A stretch of DNA of 64,000 nt from JADMIH01 sp036399775 (GTDB lineage Bacteria; Chloroflexota; Chloroflexia; QHBQ01; JADMIH01). The stretch covers positions 1 to 64,000 of the forward strand of contig DASWMJ010000096.1 in NCBI GenBank assembly GCA_036399775.1, written 5' to 3'. Shown one piece after another: positions 8,266-18,017 of the stretch. The first letter of the stretch is position 1; each line of letters begins with the position of its first letter. Position numbers and translations under genes: made by a program. A model generated the notes under the pieces. It was not told the origin of the DNA. It did no database searches and worked only from the letters and a program-made list of their open reading frames with translations.

Positions 8266-11200
8266 CTAGTCAGTTGGTGCAACACAATCGTCGTCATCGC
8301 TCCAGCGCAGCGTGAGTGCGCTGCCCCCGGCGCTGCCGGCGTAGCCCCCGCCAACAGCCAGGGCTTCGGAGGGAGAGAGTACCGCGACGGCTGCAAGCGA
8401 CCCAAAGAGCACATCGCCGCTCTGCACTGTGGGCTCGATTCGCACCTCGCTCCAGGACTTCCCGTCCCAGTGTTCGATAAGAGTCACGGGGTTGTCGCCA
8501 CCCACAGCCCACACGTCGTCTGGCGAGACGGCGGCCACTCCGCTGAGCCAGCCTCCGTTATGCGAGGTTGACTCGGGCGGGGGCACGAGCGTCCAACGCT
8601 CTCCGTCCCAGTGCATCGCCAGGGGGTCCGTATGCTCGCCGCCGTTTGTGACGCCTACGGCCCACGCGTCGTCCTTTGAGATGGCTACTACGCCCGACAG
8701 GGAAGTGACCCAGGCATCAACACCAGGGCTGGGAACATGTGCCCACTCCCTGCCGTTCCAGTGGAGGACGAGCGTTTTGGTGTCGCCCGCGAACTGAGAG
8801 CCTCCCTCGGAGAAGCTCCCGACGGCCCATACATCCTCGTGAGAGGTGCCCGATACCGAGTGGAGGTTGCTCGCGACCTTGCCAGGATTGGGGCTTAGCG
8901 CGATGCTCCATGTTTTACCATCCCAGTGCTCGATCAAAGTCTCCACTCTCTCCTTGCCCGGCTCCGTGTCGAGGCTGCGGCGGGAGCCGACGGCCCAAAC
9001 GGCATCGCTGCTGATAGCCGTCACTGCCTGAAGGGTGCCGCCCCACGTGCTGCCGAGGTCCGGGGTGGGCATTATCCTCCAGGCAACCCCGTCCCAATGC
9101 AGCAACAGGGGCAGGCTGTTACCGGGCAGTAAGCCGGTGCTGCTGGGGGTATAGTACGCGCCCACCGCCCAGGCATCGTCCGCGGAGGAGGCAGCGATTC
9201 CATATAGTATGTTGTCGTAAGAGTCTACGCCAGGGCTGGGCACCTGGACCCAACGAGCGCCGTCCCAGCGCTTGATGAGGGTGCGTGCCGGAAAGCCATC
9301 GGTTCTCCCTGCGGCCCAGGCTAGACCATCCGGCAGAATCGCTACCGAGGTAAGCATCCCCGCGTTATCGTCGGGCAGGGCGCGCCAGGCCGGGGCACAC
9401 GCCTGCTGTTGAGTTGACGCCGGCGAAGTCGAGGAGGCCGACGCGGCTGGGGGCTGTGTTGCGGAAGGAGAGCTACTTCCACCGGGTGAAGGCGAACCTG
9501 CCGGGGGGACATTTGCGCCCTGCGTAGACGTGGCGGTAGGTGTGGAGCACCACGGGCCATCGAAGCGTATTATCAGTGCCTGCGGCGACTCGTATGGGCC
9601 GGAGCGCCCGACCGCCCACACATGCCCTGGGGAAGCAGCCACCGCGTTGAGCGCGTTGCCCTGTGTGCCTGCGTCAGGGCTGGGCACCCGGCTCCACGCT
9701 GTCCCATCCCAGTGGAGGGTGAGAGTGTGGCCCTGCCACTCGGAGGTGGGGCCGTAGCCGTCGGTACTGAAATGCCCAACCACCCAGGCGTCATCGCTCG
9801 CCGGAGCCGCTACGCCGTTGAGGTTACTGTCGGGCACGTTCGATTGACCCTGCACATTCGCGCTTAACTCTATTTGCGGGAAGGGTACTATCTCCCCGCG
9901 CCCATCCCTCAGGCGGGAGAGTGCGCCGCTGCCTCCCCCCTCACCGGCGTAGCCGCCAGCCAGCCAGCCTTCCCCGCCGGGCGCTATGCTCACGGCGTTC
10001 ACGTAAGTGCCGCCGAACTGCACGGGCACCGGCCTCCAGCGAGAGCCGTCCCAGCGCAGCACCAACGGGTCTCCCTGCGGAGCGCCTATAGGCATGCCCA
10101 GGTAGAGATACTTGCCCGCCGCCCACGCCTCACCCGGAGACTTTGCGTACACGGAGGTCAGCTCGTTCAGCTCTACGCCGGGGCTTGGGCTGGGCATGCG
10201 CGACCATCGCGTGCCGTCCCAGTGGAGGGTCAGGGTATGCCTGCCACCCAGCGTGCCCACAGCCCACACGTCGCTGCCCGCGCTGCCTGACACGGCGTTC
10301 AAGGCAGAGTCTACATCACTTACACCAGGGATGGGCGTTTGCTGCCAGGTCTTGCCGTCCCAGCGCAACGCGAGCGCCCTTCGCTCGGAGTTGGGCCCGG
10401 CGTAGTAGCCCACGGCCCACACCTCGATTGCATTGGTTTCCCTGTTGGAGATGGTCGCCACCCCGTTCAAAACATTGTCGCCGCTGCCGAAGTTGGGGCT
10501 GGGTACGTGCTCCCATGCGCCTGCTGCGTCGCTCCAGTGTACGATCAACGTCCTGGCGTCCCGCATCTGGCCGGTCGCGGCGTCTCGCTTGCTGTTGCTG
10601 CTGTAACCGACGGCCCATGCCGCGTTTCCGAGCGCCGCAACCGATCTCAGTTCGCTCTCCTGGGCGTTGATGGCAGGCACCGGCACGACGCTCCACGCGC
10701 CGCACACGGCCCCGGAGGAGATGCCTGCTGTGGCCGTCGCGCCCGGTTGAGTGGTAGGCGTGGGGGTGAGGCCCTCGTTCGGGGCGGCGATGGTGCCGTC
10801 CGCGCTCCAAATGGAGGCTGAGATGCCGGTACGCACGGCTATCTTGCTGCCATTGGGCGACCATTCAAAATCGCTCACCTGGCCGGGCCGGACGGATTGC
10901 AACTCGTTGCCCGTGATTGGGTCCCACAGCCGCAGAGTACCGTCGTAGAAGGCGGGTTGCTGGTTGACATACATCGTGAATATCGGGGGCGACTTCGATA
11001 CTTCGCCGTCCAGCGAGGCGAGCAGGGAGCCATCGGGGGACCAGGCGATCTTCACTACCTCAGACGCGGTCCGCATCCTCCGCACCTGCCTGCCGGTGGC
11101 GGGGTCCCACACTCTGATATGGTGGCCATCGAACGAGGCGAGCAGGGCACCACCGGGCGACCAGGCTATGCCTCTGATCGCCTGGTAGCCCTGGTCTTTA

Positions 11201-12390
11201 TAGACGTAGGTGGGCCTGGGGGTAGGCGATGGAAAGGTGGACATGGGCAGCGGGGTGATGGGCAGGCCCTCGGCGTTGGTGGGCACAGCGGGTGGAACCG
11301 GGGGAGGGGCGGGGTGCAGAGGGTCGAACATCGTGGGTACGGCGGTCGGCACCGGGGGAGGGGGAGGCGGCGCGTCCGGCAGCGAATGGAGCAGAGTGCC
11401 TGCGTCCTGGCTCGCGTCCCACAACTCGATGGTACGGCCCCTGATGACGGCCAGGGTGTGCCCACCCGGTTGCCAGGCAAGCTCAGGCTTTGTCTCGTCA
11501 AGAGGGCGCATACCATCGAGGGTGAAGGAGTGGAGCAGGTTGCCGGTGGCCGGGTCCCATACGCGCACGTCGGTGTACTGAGAGTAGGTTGCCAGGTAGC
11601 GTCCGTCGGAGGACCAGGCGACTTTGAATACCGGCAGCGAACCCACCCCAGCGTCCCACTCCTGCTTGTGGGGCATCCTGATGACCCGCACCGTGTTGCC
11701 GGAGAGAGGTTCCCACAGCCTGACCGCCCCGTAGGTCGGGCTGAACGTGCCGGGAGCCTGGGGCATGGGCATAGGGGCAGGAGGTAGGGGCGTGGTTGAA
11801 GCGTTTTGCGGCTGGTCTACGAATCGAGAGGCTATGAGGCGTCCGTCGGGCGACCAGACGGCGTCCTCACCGGGCGTGGCGGCCATGTTGGACGGCCTGG
11901 GGTGCAACTCCTCTCCGGCCTGGGCATCGAACACCCTGATAGAGTTGCTGGTGTCCCCTACCGCGAGGAGGTCCTGCTTCGCGTTCAGGCTACCCGGCGA
12001 CCATACCAGGCTGCTCACGGCGTATACATTCATGATACCGAGGAGTTGCCCGCTTGATGGCTCCCACAATTCAACGGAGTTGCCCTGCCCCGTTGCCAGG
12101 GTACGCCCATCGCTCGACCACGCCATGTACAGCACGCCCGCGCTCTCCAGCGTCCGGGCGTGATGAAAGTCGGCAGCCACCGGGGCGTTGGTCGCGGTTG
12201 TGGGCGTGGACTGGCTGCTGCTCGCCGGCTGGTCGTTTACTCGCCACCCGCCCACAAGAGCGAACACGGCCAGCAGCGCTATCCCCAGCGCGCAACACGC
12301 CAGAAGGGCCACCGTCAGGGCTGCTCTCTTGCCTGACGGGTGCGTCCATGCTGGTCGAGATTGGCGGGGCGACTTGCTAACTTCTTCCAT
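8266..12390 (-). CDS. Membrane-anchored WD40 / W-A-V-G repeat beta-propeller protein
   Basis: A 1374-residue protein with a short cytoplasmic N-terminus and one transmembrane helix (about 26-48: LTVALLACCALGIALLAV), so most of it is probably outside the membrane. Residues about 70-535 hold WD40 units ('WSPDG..LAS...D..IRVWDPATG'), broken by a very Pro-rich stretch (about 335-400). From about 560 to 1365 two series of repeats read 'DDAWAVG...LI.HWDG..W..VPSP', separated by a Ser/Thr/Pro linker near 950-995. I recognise no catalytic motif. The role is probably protein interaction or surface sensing, but this is inference. The translation shows no stop in the whole length, so the gene looks intact. 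The ATG at 12390 gives a standard positively charged N-terminus. Confidence 0.8.
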   Translation of the reverse strand: MEEVSKSPRQSRPAWTHPSGKRAALTVALLACCALGIALLAVFALVGGWRVNDQPASSSQSTPTTATNAPVAADFHHARTLESAGVLYMAWSSDGRTLATGQGNSVELWEPSSGQLLGIMNVYAVSSLVWSPGSLNAKQDLLAVGDTSNSIRVFDAQAGEELHPRPSNMAATPGEDAVWSPDGRLIASRFVDQPQNASTTPLPPAPMPMPQAPGTFSPTYGAVRLWEPLSGNTVRVIRMPHKQEWDAGVGSLPVFKVAWSSDGRYLATYSQYTDVRVWDPATGNLLHSFTLDGMRPLDETKPELAWQPGGHTLAVIRGRTIELWDASQDAGTLLHSLPDAPPPPPPVPTAVPTMFDPLHPAPPPVPPAVPTNAEGLPITPLPMSTFPSPTPRPTYVYKDQGYQAIRGIAWSPGGALLASFDGHHIRVWDPATGRQVRRMRTASEVVKIAWSPDGSLLASLDGEVSKSPPIFTMYVNQQPAFYDGTLRLWDPITGNELQSVRPGQVSDFEWSPNGSKIAVRTGISASIWSADGTIAAPNEGLTPTPTTQPGATATAGISSGAVCGAWSVVPVPAINAQESELRSVAALGNAAWAVGYSSNSKRDAATGQMRDARTLIVHWSDAAGAWEHVPSPNFGSGDNVLNGVATISNRETNAIEVWAVGYYAGPNSERRALALRWDGKTWQQTPIPGVSDVDSALNAVSGSAGSDVWAVGTLGGRHTLTLHWDGTRWSRMPSPSPGVELNELTSVYAKSPGEAWAAGKYLYLGMPIGAPQGDPLVLRWDGSRWRPVPVQFGGTYVNAVSIAPGGEGWLAGGYAGEGGGSGALSRLRDGRGEIVPFPQIELSANVQGQSNVPDSNLNGVAAPASDDAWVVGHFSTDGYGPTSEWQGHTLTLHWDGTAWSRVPSPDAGTQGNALNAVAASPGHVWAVGRSGPYESPQALIIRFDGPWCSTPTATSTQGANVPPAGSPSPGGSSSPSATQPPAASASSTSPASTQQQACAPAWRALPDDNAGMLTSVAILPDGLAWAAGRTDGFPARTLIKRWDGARWVQVPSPGVDSYDNILYGIAASSADDAWAVGAYYTPSSTGLLPGNSLPLLLHWDGVAWRIMPTPDLGSTWGGTLQAVTAISSDAVWAVGSRRSLDTEPGKERVETLIEHWDGKTWSIALSPNPGKVASNLHSVSGTSHEDVWAVGSFSEGGSQFAGDTKTLVLHWNGREWAHVPSPGVDAWVTSLSGVVAISKDDAWAVGVTNGGEHTDPLAMHWDGERWTLVPPPESTSHNGGWLSGVAAVSPDDVWAVGGDNPVTLIEHWDGKSWSEVRIEPTVQSGDVLFGSLAAVAVLSPSEALAVGGGYAGSAGGSALTLRWSDDDDCVAPTD

Positions 12391-12524
12391 GAGCCTGCTC
12401 CCTTATATCACCGAATGGCACCAACGGCACTTTGTCGGGCCACTTGCAAGAGGCAACACGAGCTACCATATCTCATTATAAAGGTTCTATGGGCCTATCG
12501 TGGGCATATACACCCGGCGCTCTC

Positions 12525-13562
12525 TCAAGGCAATGGATGCCAGCGTAGCGAGAGGGCAATAGCTATAGCAGTCATCAGCGCACCGATAGCCGCGAACACG
12601 ACACTGATTTCCATCACTTCGTGTTTGGTAATCAAGTACGTGGGCAGGTCCTCCAACACTTTCAGAAGCTCGCCCGCGCTCGACGCCGAGTAATAGGTGC
12701 CGTCGGTCATCTCCGCGATCTGCTTGAGGGTTTCCTCGTCAATACCCCTGCGGAACCCACCTCTCCCACTGCCGGGAGGCGGGCCACCCTGGCCGAAGGG
12801 GTCTCTGCCGCCAAAACCCTCCGACCCATTCTCGGTGCCGAACCCGATTGTGTAAACTCGCACCCCACGGTCAACGGCTTGCTGCGCGGCTTCAAGAGGC
12901 AATGGCCCGGTGGTAGCGACCCCGTCGGTGAGTAAGACGATGATGTGCGGCACATACGCCCCTTTGGGGACGGGTGTCGGCTGCTCCCCACGCGAGAACT
13001 CGGTTACGCTGGGCGCGACGTTCGGGTCTATCGCCGCAATCGCATCTATAGACTCAAGGATGCCACTGCCGATCGCCGTGCCGCGCGCAGTGGTCAGGCT
13101 CTCGACCGCGATTTGCAGGGCTTCCTGGTTAGACGTGGGTGGTTGGACCAACTCCGCGTAACCGGCGAACGCAACGAGGCCGATCTGCGTGCTGGCCTTC
13201 TGGCGCTGGATGAACGACAGGGCGGCAGCCTCGGCAGCTTGCAGGCGGCTGGGCTGAATATCTTGCTGGCGCATGCTCTGAGAGACATCCATCGCCAGTA
13301 TGATCGTGGCCTGGCCGCTCGGCACGCTGATAATTCTTACCGGGCGTGCCAGCGCGACGGTAAGGCCGCCAAGCGCGAGCAGGAAGAGGGCGAAGGGGAG
13401 GTGCCGTCTCAGGCGCGAATAGCGGGGGAGCGCCGCCCTTACGAGAGACAGGCTGGAATAGCGCAACCCCACGCGCTGCCGCCGCAACGCCCAGATATAT
13501 ACCCCGACAAGCAAGGGCACCAATCCGAGCAGGAGCAACGCCCCAGGCCAAAGAAAAGTCAT
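12525..13562 (-). CDS. VWA-domain membrane protein (BatA-like)
   Basis: A 345-residue protein with two N-terminal hydrophobic helices (about 5-25 and 55-75), a von Willebrand A domain with the MIDAS start DVSQS in 'ILAMDVSQSMRQQD' at about 88-100 and TDG later, a Gly-rich insert ('GRDPFGQGGPPPGSGRGG') and a C-terminal helix (about 318-338). It resembles the BatA proteins of MoxR-linked operons, where VWA proteins sit in the membrane with a MoxR ATPase and act in stress tolerance or complex assembly. It is the last gene of the moxR/DUF58/VWA run and is followed by no obvious terminator. It is a paralogue of the next gene, 95 bp away. Confidence 0.88.
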   Translation of the reverse strand: MTFLWPGALLLLGLVPLLVGVYIWALRRQRVGLRYSSLSLVRAALPRYSRLRRHLPFALFLLALGGLTVALARPVRIISVPSGQATIILAMDVSQSMRQQDIQPSRLQAAEAAALSFIQRQKASTQIGLVAFAGYAELVQPPTSNQEALQIAVESLTTARGTAIGSGILESIDAIAAIDPNVAPSVTEFSRGEQPTPVPKGAYVPHIIVLLTDGVATTGPLPLEAAQQAVDRGVRVYTIGFGTENGSEGFGGRDPFGQGGPPPGSGRGGFRRGIDEETLKQIAEMTDGTYYSASSAGELLKVLEDLPTYLITKHEVMEISVVFAAIGALMTAIAIALSLRWHPLP

Positions 13563-13577
13563 CTACCAAACCCCTTT

Positions 13578-13659
13578 GAATTTTAGATTTTAGATTTTAG
13601 ATTTTAGATTGATTGGGATGGAGCCAAATCGAAAATCTAAAATCTAAAATCTAAAATTA
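13578..13659. repeat. AT-rich inverted repeat (ATTTTAG units)
   Basis: Tandem 'attttag' units at about 13578-13610 face tandem 'ctaaaat' units at 13629-13659, a long hairpin in the gap between the two VWA genes. The TAA stop codon of the upstream VWA gene (13657-13659) is the last repeat unit. It may act as a transcript end or stabiliser, but it belongs to the dispersed repeat set in this window. Confidence 0.75.
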
Positions 13660-14664
13660 AGGCATTCTTCCGAGCCACAGGAGCGACAGCAGGCCGCCGA
13701 GCATCAATACGAGGATGCCCGCGCCCGCGAAGAGAGAGGTTACTTCTGTCGTCTGTGGTTTTATCACCAGTTGCGGGTTGAGATTGTCGTAAATCGCCTG
13801 CAGGTCTTGCTCGTCCTGGGCGTTGTGGTAGGTGCCGCCGGTCATATCCGAGATCTGTTGCAGGGTCGCCTCGTCAAGCCTCGAGCGGACGGTGAAGCCG
13901 TCGAGGTTGAGTATCGCCCCTTCCGCGCTCCCGACCCCGATCGTGTAGATGCGAACGCCCCGGTCGGCGGCGACCTGCGCGGCGGCTAGCGGGTCGGGCA
14001 ACTGCGTGTTCTCGCCGTCGGTGAGCAAGACGATGGCGGCAGGTATATACGTTCCCTTAGGTACGGGAGTGGGCGTAGGCGTGGGGCTACCGTCACGGCT
14101 GACGGAGAGGGTAAGTTCAGGGTTGGCGCCCGCCGCAATCACGTTGAGGGAAGACTCGATGCCGCGTGACAGCGACGTGCCGCGCTGCACCGTCAGTCGG
14201 CTGATCGCGGCGAGCACGGCATCCTGGTCGTTGGTGGGGGGCTGGGTCATGAAGCCGCCGTCGCTGAACGACACGACCCCTACCTGCACGCTTGAGGGCT
14301 GGCGCTTCACGAACTCGCGTGCGGCGGTCTTGGCGGCTTCCATGCGCGTAGGCTCCAAATCGTCTGCTGCCATGCTGCCCGAAACGTCGAACGCCAGGAT
14401 GACCGTGCCTTCCAGCCTGGGCAGGCTGACCTGGGTCTGGGGCCGGGCCAATGCTGTAATGAGGATCGTGAGGGCGACCAGGAAGAGCGCCGGGGGGATG
14501 TGGCGGCGCACGCCCAGCCTGCTACCGGCGGCACCCTGCACAAGGCCGACGTTGCCGAACCTGGCGGACATGAGCCGCCGCCTCTGTTGCATCCCGACGT
14601 AGGCCACAACCATCGGCGGTATCAACAACAACCCTATAAACATCGCGGGCCACATGAACGTCAT
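13657..14664 (-). CDS. VWA-domain membrane protein (BatA-like)
   Basis: A 335-residue paralogue of the neighbouring VWA protein. N-terminal helices lie at about 5-25 and 57-75, a VWA domain with MIDAS DVSGS ('VILAFDVSGSMAADD') starts near 87, 'VLLTDGEN' follows at about 210, and there is a C-terminal helix at about 308-330. It acts with MoxR/DUF58 proteins in known operons; the exact target is not known. It is the fourth gene of the minus-strand run. The spacer of more than 200 bp before it, containing dispersed repeats, could hold its own promoter. Its stop codon is formed by the adjacent AT-rich repeat. Confidence 0.88.
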   Translation of the reverse strand: MTFMWPAMFIGLLLIPPMVVAYVGMQQRRRLMSARFGNVGLVQGAAGSRLGVRRHIPPALFLVALTILITALARPQTQVSLPRLEGTVILAFDVSGSMAADDLEPTRMEAAKTAAREFVKRQPSSVQVGVVSFSDGGFMTQPPTNDQDAVLAAISRLTVQRGTSLSRGIESSLNVIAAGANPELTLSVSRDGSPTPTPTPVPKGTYIPAAIVLLTDGENTQLPDPLAAAQVAADRGVRIYTIGVGSAEGAILNLDGFTVRSRLDEATLQQISDMTGGTYHNAQDEQDLQAIYDNLNPQLVIKPQTTEVTSLFAGAGILVLMLGGLLSLLWLGRMP

Positions 14665-14727
14665 TGTATTACCATTTCACTTGTCCAAAACTCAATCTCT
14701 ATCTCCCAACTTCCATAGCGTACAGTG

Positions 14728-14880
14728 TCGCCCCTACGGGGCTTGTGAGTTCTAGGGAAATGCTAACCACAGGGCTTACGCCCTGGGCTACTCCTGTGTC
14801 ACCCCTTCGGGATTTGGCGTAACTGCGTAATTCGTCACAACTCAAAACTTACAATTCGTAATTCGTAATTCGTAATTCCC
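14728..14880. repeat. Cluster of dispersed short repeats between DUF58 and VWA genes
   Basis: The spacer holds 'cccctacgggg' and 'gggcttacgccc' small palindromes (about 14733-14800) and a tandem 'taattcg' tract (14847-14877). I see no ORF. These are the same general classes of hairpin and tandem unit seen elsewhere in the window. Confidence 0.6.
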
Positions 14881-14881
14881 T

Positions 14882-15778
14882 TTACGTTCGGCGCTGTTGC
14901 CGCAGCCTCGCAAAACGGACGATGGCGCGGACCAGGTCCTCTTCGGTCGAGAGGGCCAGCATGTCTACCCCGGCGTGCTTGAACGCCTCGCTCAACTCTG
15001 CTTCGCGCTGCCGCACCGCCTCTCGGAAACGCTTGCGGAAGTTACGGTCGTGCGTATCCACGTAGAGATGCTCGCCCGTCTCGGCATCCTCCATGATGAC
15101 GGGGCCGATGTCCGGTAGTTCCACTTCTCGCGGGTCCCACAGCCGGATCGCGACAACCTCGTGCTTTTGGTTGAGCAAGTTCAGAGGCCGCTCCCAACCT
15201 GGGGCGCTGATGAAATCGGAGATGATGAAGACCAGGGAGCGCCGTTTGATGCTATTCACTCCGGCTGCGAGCAGAGGACTCAGGTCCGTGAAGGGCGCTC
15301 GCGGCAACTGCGGCTGCTTGAGCAGGTCGTTGATGATACGTAAGACCTGGATGCGCCCGCCGCGTGCGGGAATTGTGCGCTCGACGCGGCTGCCGTAGAA
15401 GATCGCCCCAACGCGATTGCCGTGCCGGGTGAGCAGGCGCGCCAGGGTCGCGACGAAATCAACCAGCACCGAACGCTTCAGACTCTGCATGCCAAAATCC
15501 ATCGAGGGGCTGAGATCGAGGAGGAACCAGGCGGTGATCTCGCGGTCTTCGGTGTACTGGCGGACGTAGGGCGTGTCCATGCGCGCGGTGACGTTCCAAT
15601 CTATGTAGCGGACGTCATCTCCGGGCTGGTACTCGCGCAGGTCGGCGAAATCTACCCCGTAGCCGTAGAAGAGGCTACGGTAGTCGCCTTGCAGCAGGCC
15701 GTCCAGGCGGCGGATAACCTGCCAGTCGAGACGTTGCAGCAGGCGCTCAGGCGCTGGCGCGGATGTTGGCGTGCTCAT
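14882..15778 (-). CDS. DUF58 domain protein
   Basis: A 298-residue soluble protein with the DUF58 hallmark 'YQPGDDVRYIDWNVTAR' (about 51-67) and a VWA-like core containing 'FLLDLSPSMDFG' (about 90-101). DUF58 proteins are always found with MoxR ATPases and VWA proteins; they probably form part of the same membrane-associated chaperone-like complex. Its start overlaps the 3' end of moxR by 32 bp, consistent with coupled translation. It lacks the N-terminal membrane helices of longer DUF58 proteins. Confidence 0.9.
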   Translation of the reverse strand: MSTPTSAPAPERLLQRLDWQVIRRLDGLLQGDYRSLFYGYGVDFADLREYQPGDDVRYIDWNVTARMDTPYVRQYTEDREITAWFLLDLSPSMDFGMQSLKRSVLVDFVATLARLLTRHGNRVGAIFYGSRVERTIPARGGRIQVLRIINDLLKQPQLPRAPFTDLSPLLAAGVNSIKRRSLVFIISDFISAPGWERPLNLLNQKHEVVAIRLWDPREVELPDIGPVIMEDAETGEHLYVDTHDRNFRKRFREAVRQREAELSEAFKHAGVDMLALSTEEDLVRAIVRFARLRQQRRT

Positions 15779-16757
15779 GTAGCGGCACCGATGGAACGGG
15801 TATGCGGCCTAAAATCTTGTCTAGAAGGTCGTCGGCGGTCACGTTGTCGGAGAGGGCCTCATACGAGAGGACGAGGCGGTGGCGCAGCACGTCATGTACC
15901 ATGTCCAGGGCATCCGGCGGCAGCACGTACTTGCGCCCGCGAACGAACGCCAGCGCCCGCGCAGCGAGCATCAGGTTGATGGAAGCGCGCGGGCTTGCGC
16001 CGAAGGTGATATAGGGCTGCAATTCTTTCAGGCCGACGTCCTTTGGCGTGCGGGTCGCGGCCACTATGCGGATAGCGTATTCGATCAGGGCAGGGTCCAC
16101 GTACACTTTGTCAACTTCTTGTTGCAAGTCCAACAACTGCTCCGTAGCCAGTACCTTTTGCACGGCCTGGAGAGCGCCTATCATTCGCTCGACGATGACG
16201 AACTCTTCGGTCGGGCTGGGATAGCCGACCAGCACCTTGAGCATGAAGCGGTCTACCTGCGCCTCAGGCAGGGCATACGTGCCTTCCGTCTCGATGGGGT
16301 TCTGGGTCGCCAGCACCAGGAAGGGATTGGGCACGCGGTAGGTCTCGACGCCGATAGTCACCTGGCGCTCCTGCATCACTTCGAGCAGCGCGCTTTGCAC
16401 CTTGGCGGGTGCGCGGTTGATTTCATCGGCCAGCAAGAGGTTGGTGAAGACCGGGCCGAGCGCGGTGTTGAACTCGCCCGTCTTTTGATTGTAGATGCGC
16501 GTGCCGACCAGATCGGCGGGTACGAGGTCGGGTGTGAACTGGATGCGCTTGAACTCGCCGCCAATGGCTTCCGCCAGGGTCTTGATAGCCATCGTCTTAG
16601 CCAGCCCCGGCACGCCCTCCACGAGCATGTGCCCGCGCGCTAGCAGCGCGACCACCAATCGCTCCAACAGGTGGTCCTGCCCGACGATCACCTTCTTTAC
16701 TTCGTAGAGCACCCGCTCCATCGGCAACCTATCTTCGGGCCGCTTGAATTGATCCAT
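15747..16757 (-). CDS. MoxR family AAA+ ATPase
   Basis: A 336-residue AAA+ protein: Walker A-like 'GVPGLAKT' at about 53-60, Walker B 'LLADEINRAP' at about 116-125, sensor 1 'VLATQNPIETEGTY', and a C-terminal lid domain ('SPRASINLMLAARALAFVRGR'). MoxR ATPases act as chaperones with VWA-domain partners, here encoded directly downstream. It is preceded by an AT-rich inverted repeat, then the HtrA-like protease gene. The length is typical for the family. Confidence 0.94.
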   Translation of the reverse strand: MDQFKRPEDRLPMERVLYEVKKVIVGQDHLLERLVVALLARGHMLVEGVPGLAKTMAIKTLAEAIGGEFKRIQFTPDLVPADLVGTRIYNQKTGEFNTALGPVFTNLLLADEINRAPAKVQSALLEVMQERQVTIGVETYRVPNPFLVLATQNPIETEGTYALPEAQVDRFMLKVLVGYPSPTEEFVIVERMIGALQAVQKVLATEQLLDLQQEVDKVYVDPALIEYAIRIVAATRTPKDVGLKELQPYITFGASPRASINLMLAARALAFVRGRKYVLPPDALDMVHDVLRHRLVLSYEALSDNVTADDLLDKILGRIPVPSVPLHEHANIRASA

Positions 16758-16773
16758 AGGTAATCTCCTCTGT

Positions 16774-16857
16774 AGAAATCAGAAACTAGAAGTTAGAAAT
16801 TAGAAATTTATGCTCGTTAGAAGAAGCTGATTTCTAATTTCTAACTTCTAATTTCTC
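16774..16857. repeat. AT-rich inverted repeat (TTAGAAAT units)
   Basis: An arm of 'agttagaaattagaaat' type at about 16774-16809 faces 'atttctaatttctaac' type sequence at 16829-16857. It fills most of the gap between the protease and moxR and could form a long hairpin. Confidence 0.75.
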
Positions 16858-16859
16858 GT

Positions 16860-17738
16860 TTAGTACGGTGGCGCTCCCGCGGCGGGGCCGGCAATGGTAA
16901 TTGGTACCGCGAAGCCTACGCCTATGAAGAAGTTCTGCTCGGTGGGGTTCACCAGCCCTGTGACGATGCCTATTACTTCTCCATAGCGATTGAGGAGCGG
17001 GCCGCCCGAATTGCCTGGGTTCACGGCGGCGTCTATTTGAATCAAGTCTTCCAGCCGGTAGTCGCTGTGCTCAGGCTTGAACGAGCGGTCGAAGCCGGAG
17101 ATTACGCCCGCGCTCATCGAGCCGTACAGCCCAAAGGGGTTGCCGACGACGAATGCCTCATTGCCGACACGCTCGCCGTTCGGATTGCCGAGGGTGGCAG
17201 GCACGATTTGGGTGGGGGGCTGGAGCGCTCGCAGGACGGCGATGTCGTGCTCCGGTTGCGCGACCGTTATCTCCGCGAGGGATTGCGAGCCATCCGCGAA
17301 GGTCAGTTGTATGCTTGTGGATTGGGTAACGACGTGCAGGCTCGTCAGGATGTCGCCCTGGTCGCTCACTACTACGCCGCTTCCTACGGAATGCTCTACC
17401 GCACCGTTCTCGCCTGTCGACTCAGACTCGATAAGAACGAGGGAGGGCCTTATCACCTGGTACACACGCTCGGAAAAGGCAGGGGGCGGGGTAGCAGACG
17501 CCAGGGCCTGGGCGACCGAGTCGTTCACTTCGCGCGCCGTCATCTGGTGCGGCGCGGGCGCGAGGGCCTGGTATAGCAACAGCGCCACGAGCGCGGCTGC
17601 CACGCCTGAAGCGAAAAGTATAACGCGCTGTCCACGCGCACGGAAGGGTTGCAGTCGCTCTCGCCACACTTCCCATTGTGAAGGAGATGGCTCGTCTATG
17701 GTCGTTTCTGCCTGGGAAGGAAAGTGATCTGCATTCAT
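16860..17738 (-). CDS. Membrane-anchored trypsin-like serine protease (HtrA/DegP-like, no PDZ)
   Basis: A 292-residue S1C-type protease. One transmembrane helix (about 40-62) places the protease domain outside the membrane. The catalytic triad is visible: His in 'TSLHVV' (about 135), Asp in 'EHDIAVL' (about 165) and Ser in 'NPGNSGGPLL' (about 240). DegP-type enzymes normally carry one or two PDZ domains after the protease; here the chain ends shortly after the protease core ('FAVPITIAGPAAGAPPY'), so the PDZ part is absent. The adjacent repeat begins right after the stop, which may mean truncation, but PDZ-less forms also exist. The likely role is extracytoplasmic protein quality control. Confidence 0.85.
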   Translation of the reverse strand: MNADHFPSQAETTIDEPSPSQWEVWRERLQPFRARGQRVILFASGVAAALVALLLYQALAPAPHQMTAREVNDSVAQALASATPPPAFSERVYQVIRPSLVLIESESTGENGAVEHSVGSGVVVSDQGDILTSLHVVTQSTSIQLTFADGSQSLAEITVAQPEHDIAVLRALQPPTQIVPATLGNPNGERVGNEAFVVGNPFGLYGSMSAGVISGFDRSFKPEHSDYRLEDLIQIDAAVNPGNSGGPLLNRYGEVIGIVTGLVNPTEQNFFIGVGFAVPITIAGPAAGAPPY

Positions 17739-18017
17739 AGAAGAAACGCTGTGTGAGATTAAGCGGGGCCGCGCAGCCGGTGGGAGGTCCGGCGTGAGGC
17801 GGTTGTATCGGCTCTATGCCGCCATTTGATCTATTTATATTCGATAACTGCCCACCATACAACCTCGCCCAAACGGTTGGCGCGGGAGTCTTGAGCAGGC
17901 AACAACAGGAAGTTAGGCATTGGTGCAAACACGCGAATGCTTGAGTGCATTGAAGCGCCTATTCAGGAGTATAAAGTATGATAATTAAGAGAACGGCGTA
18001 GAATAGTTAAGTTTGGG

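Noticed and set aside
10897..11787. A 296-codon plus-strand ORF opposite the WD40 protein
   Set aside because: Antisense to recognisable WD40 repeats; Gly/Arg-rich composition typical of shadow frames.
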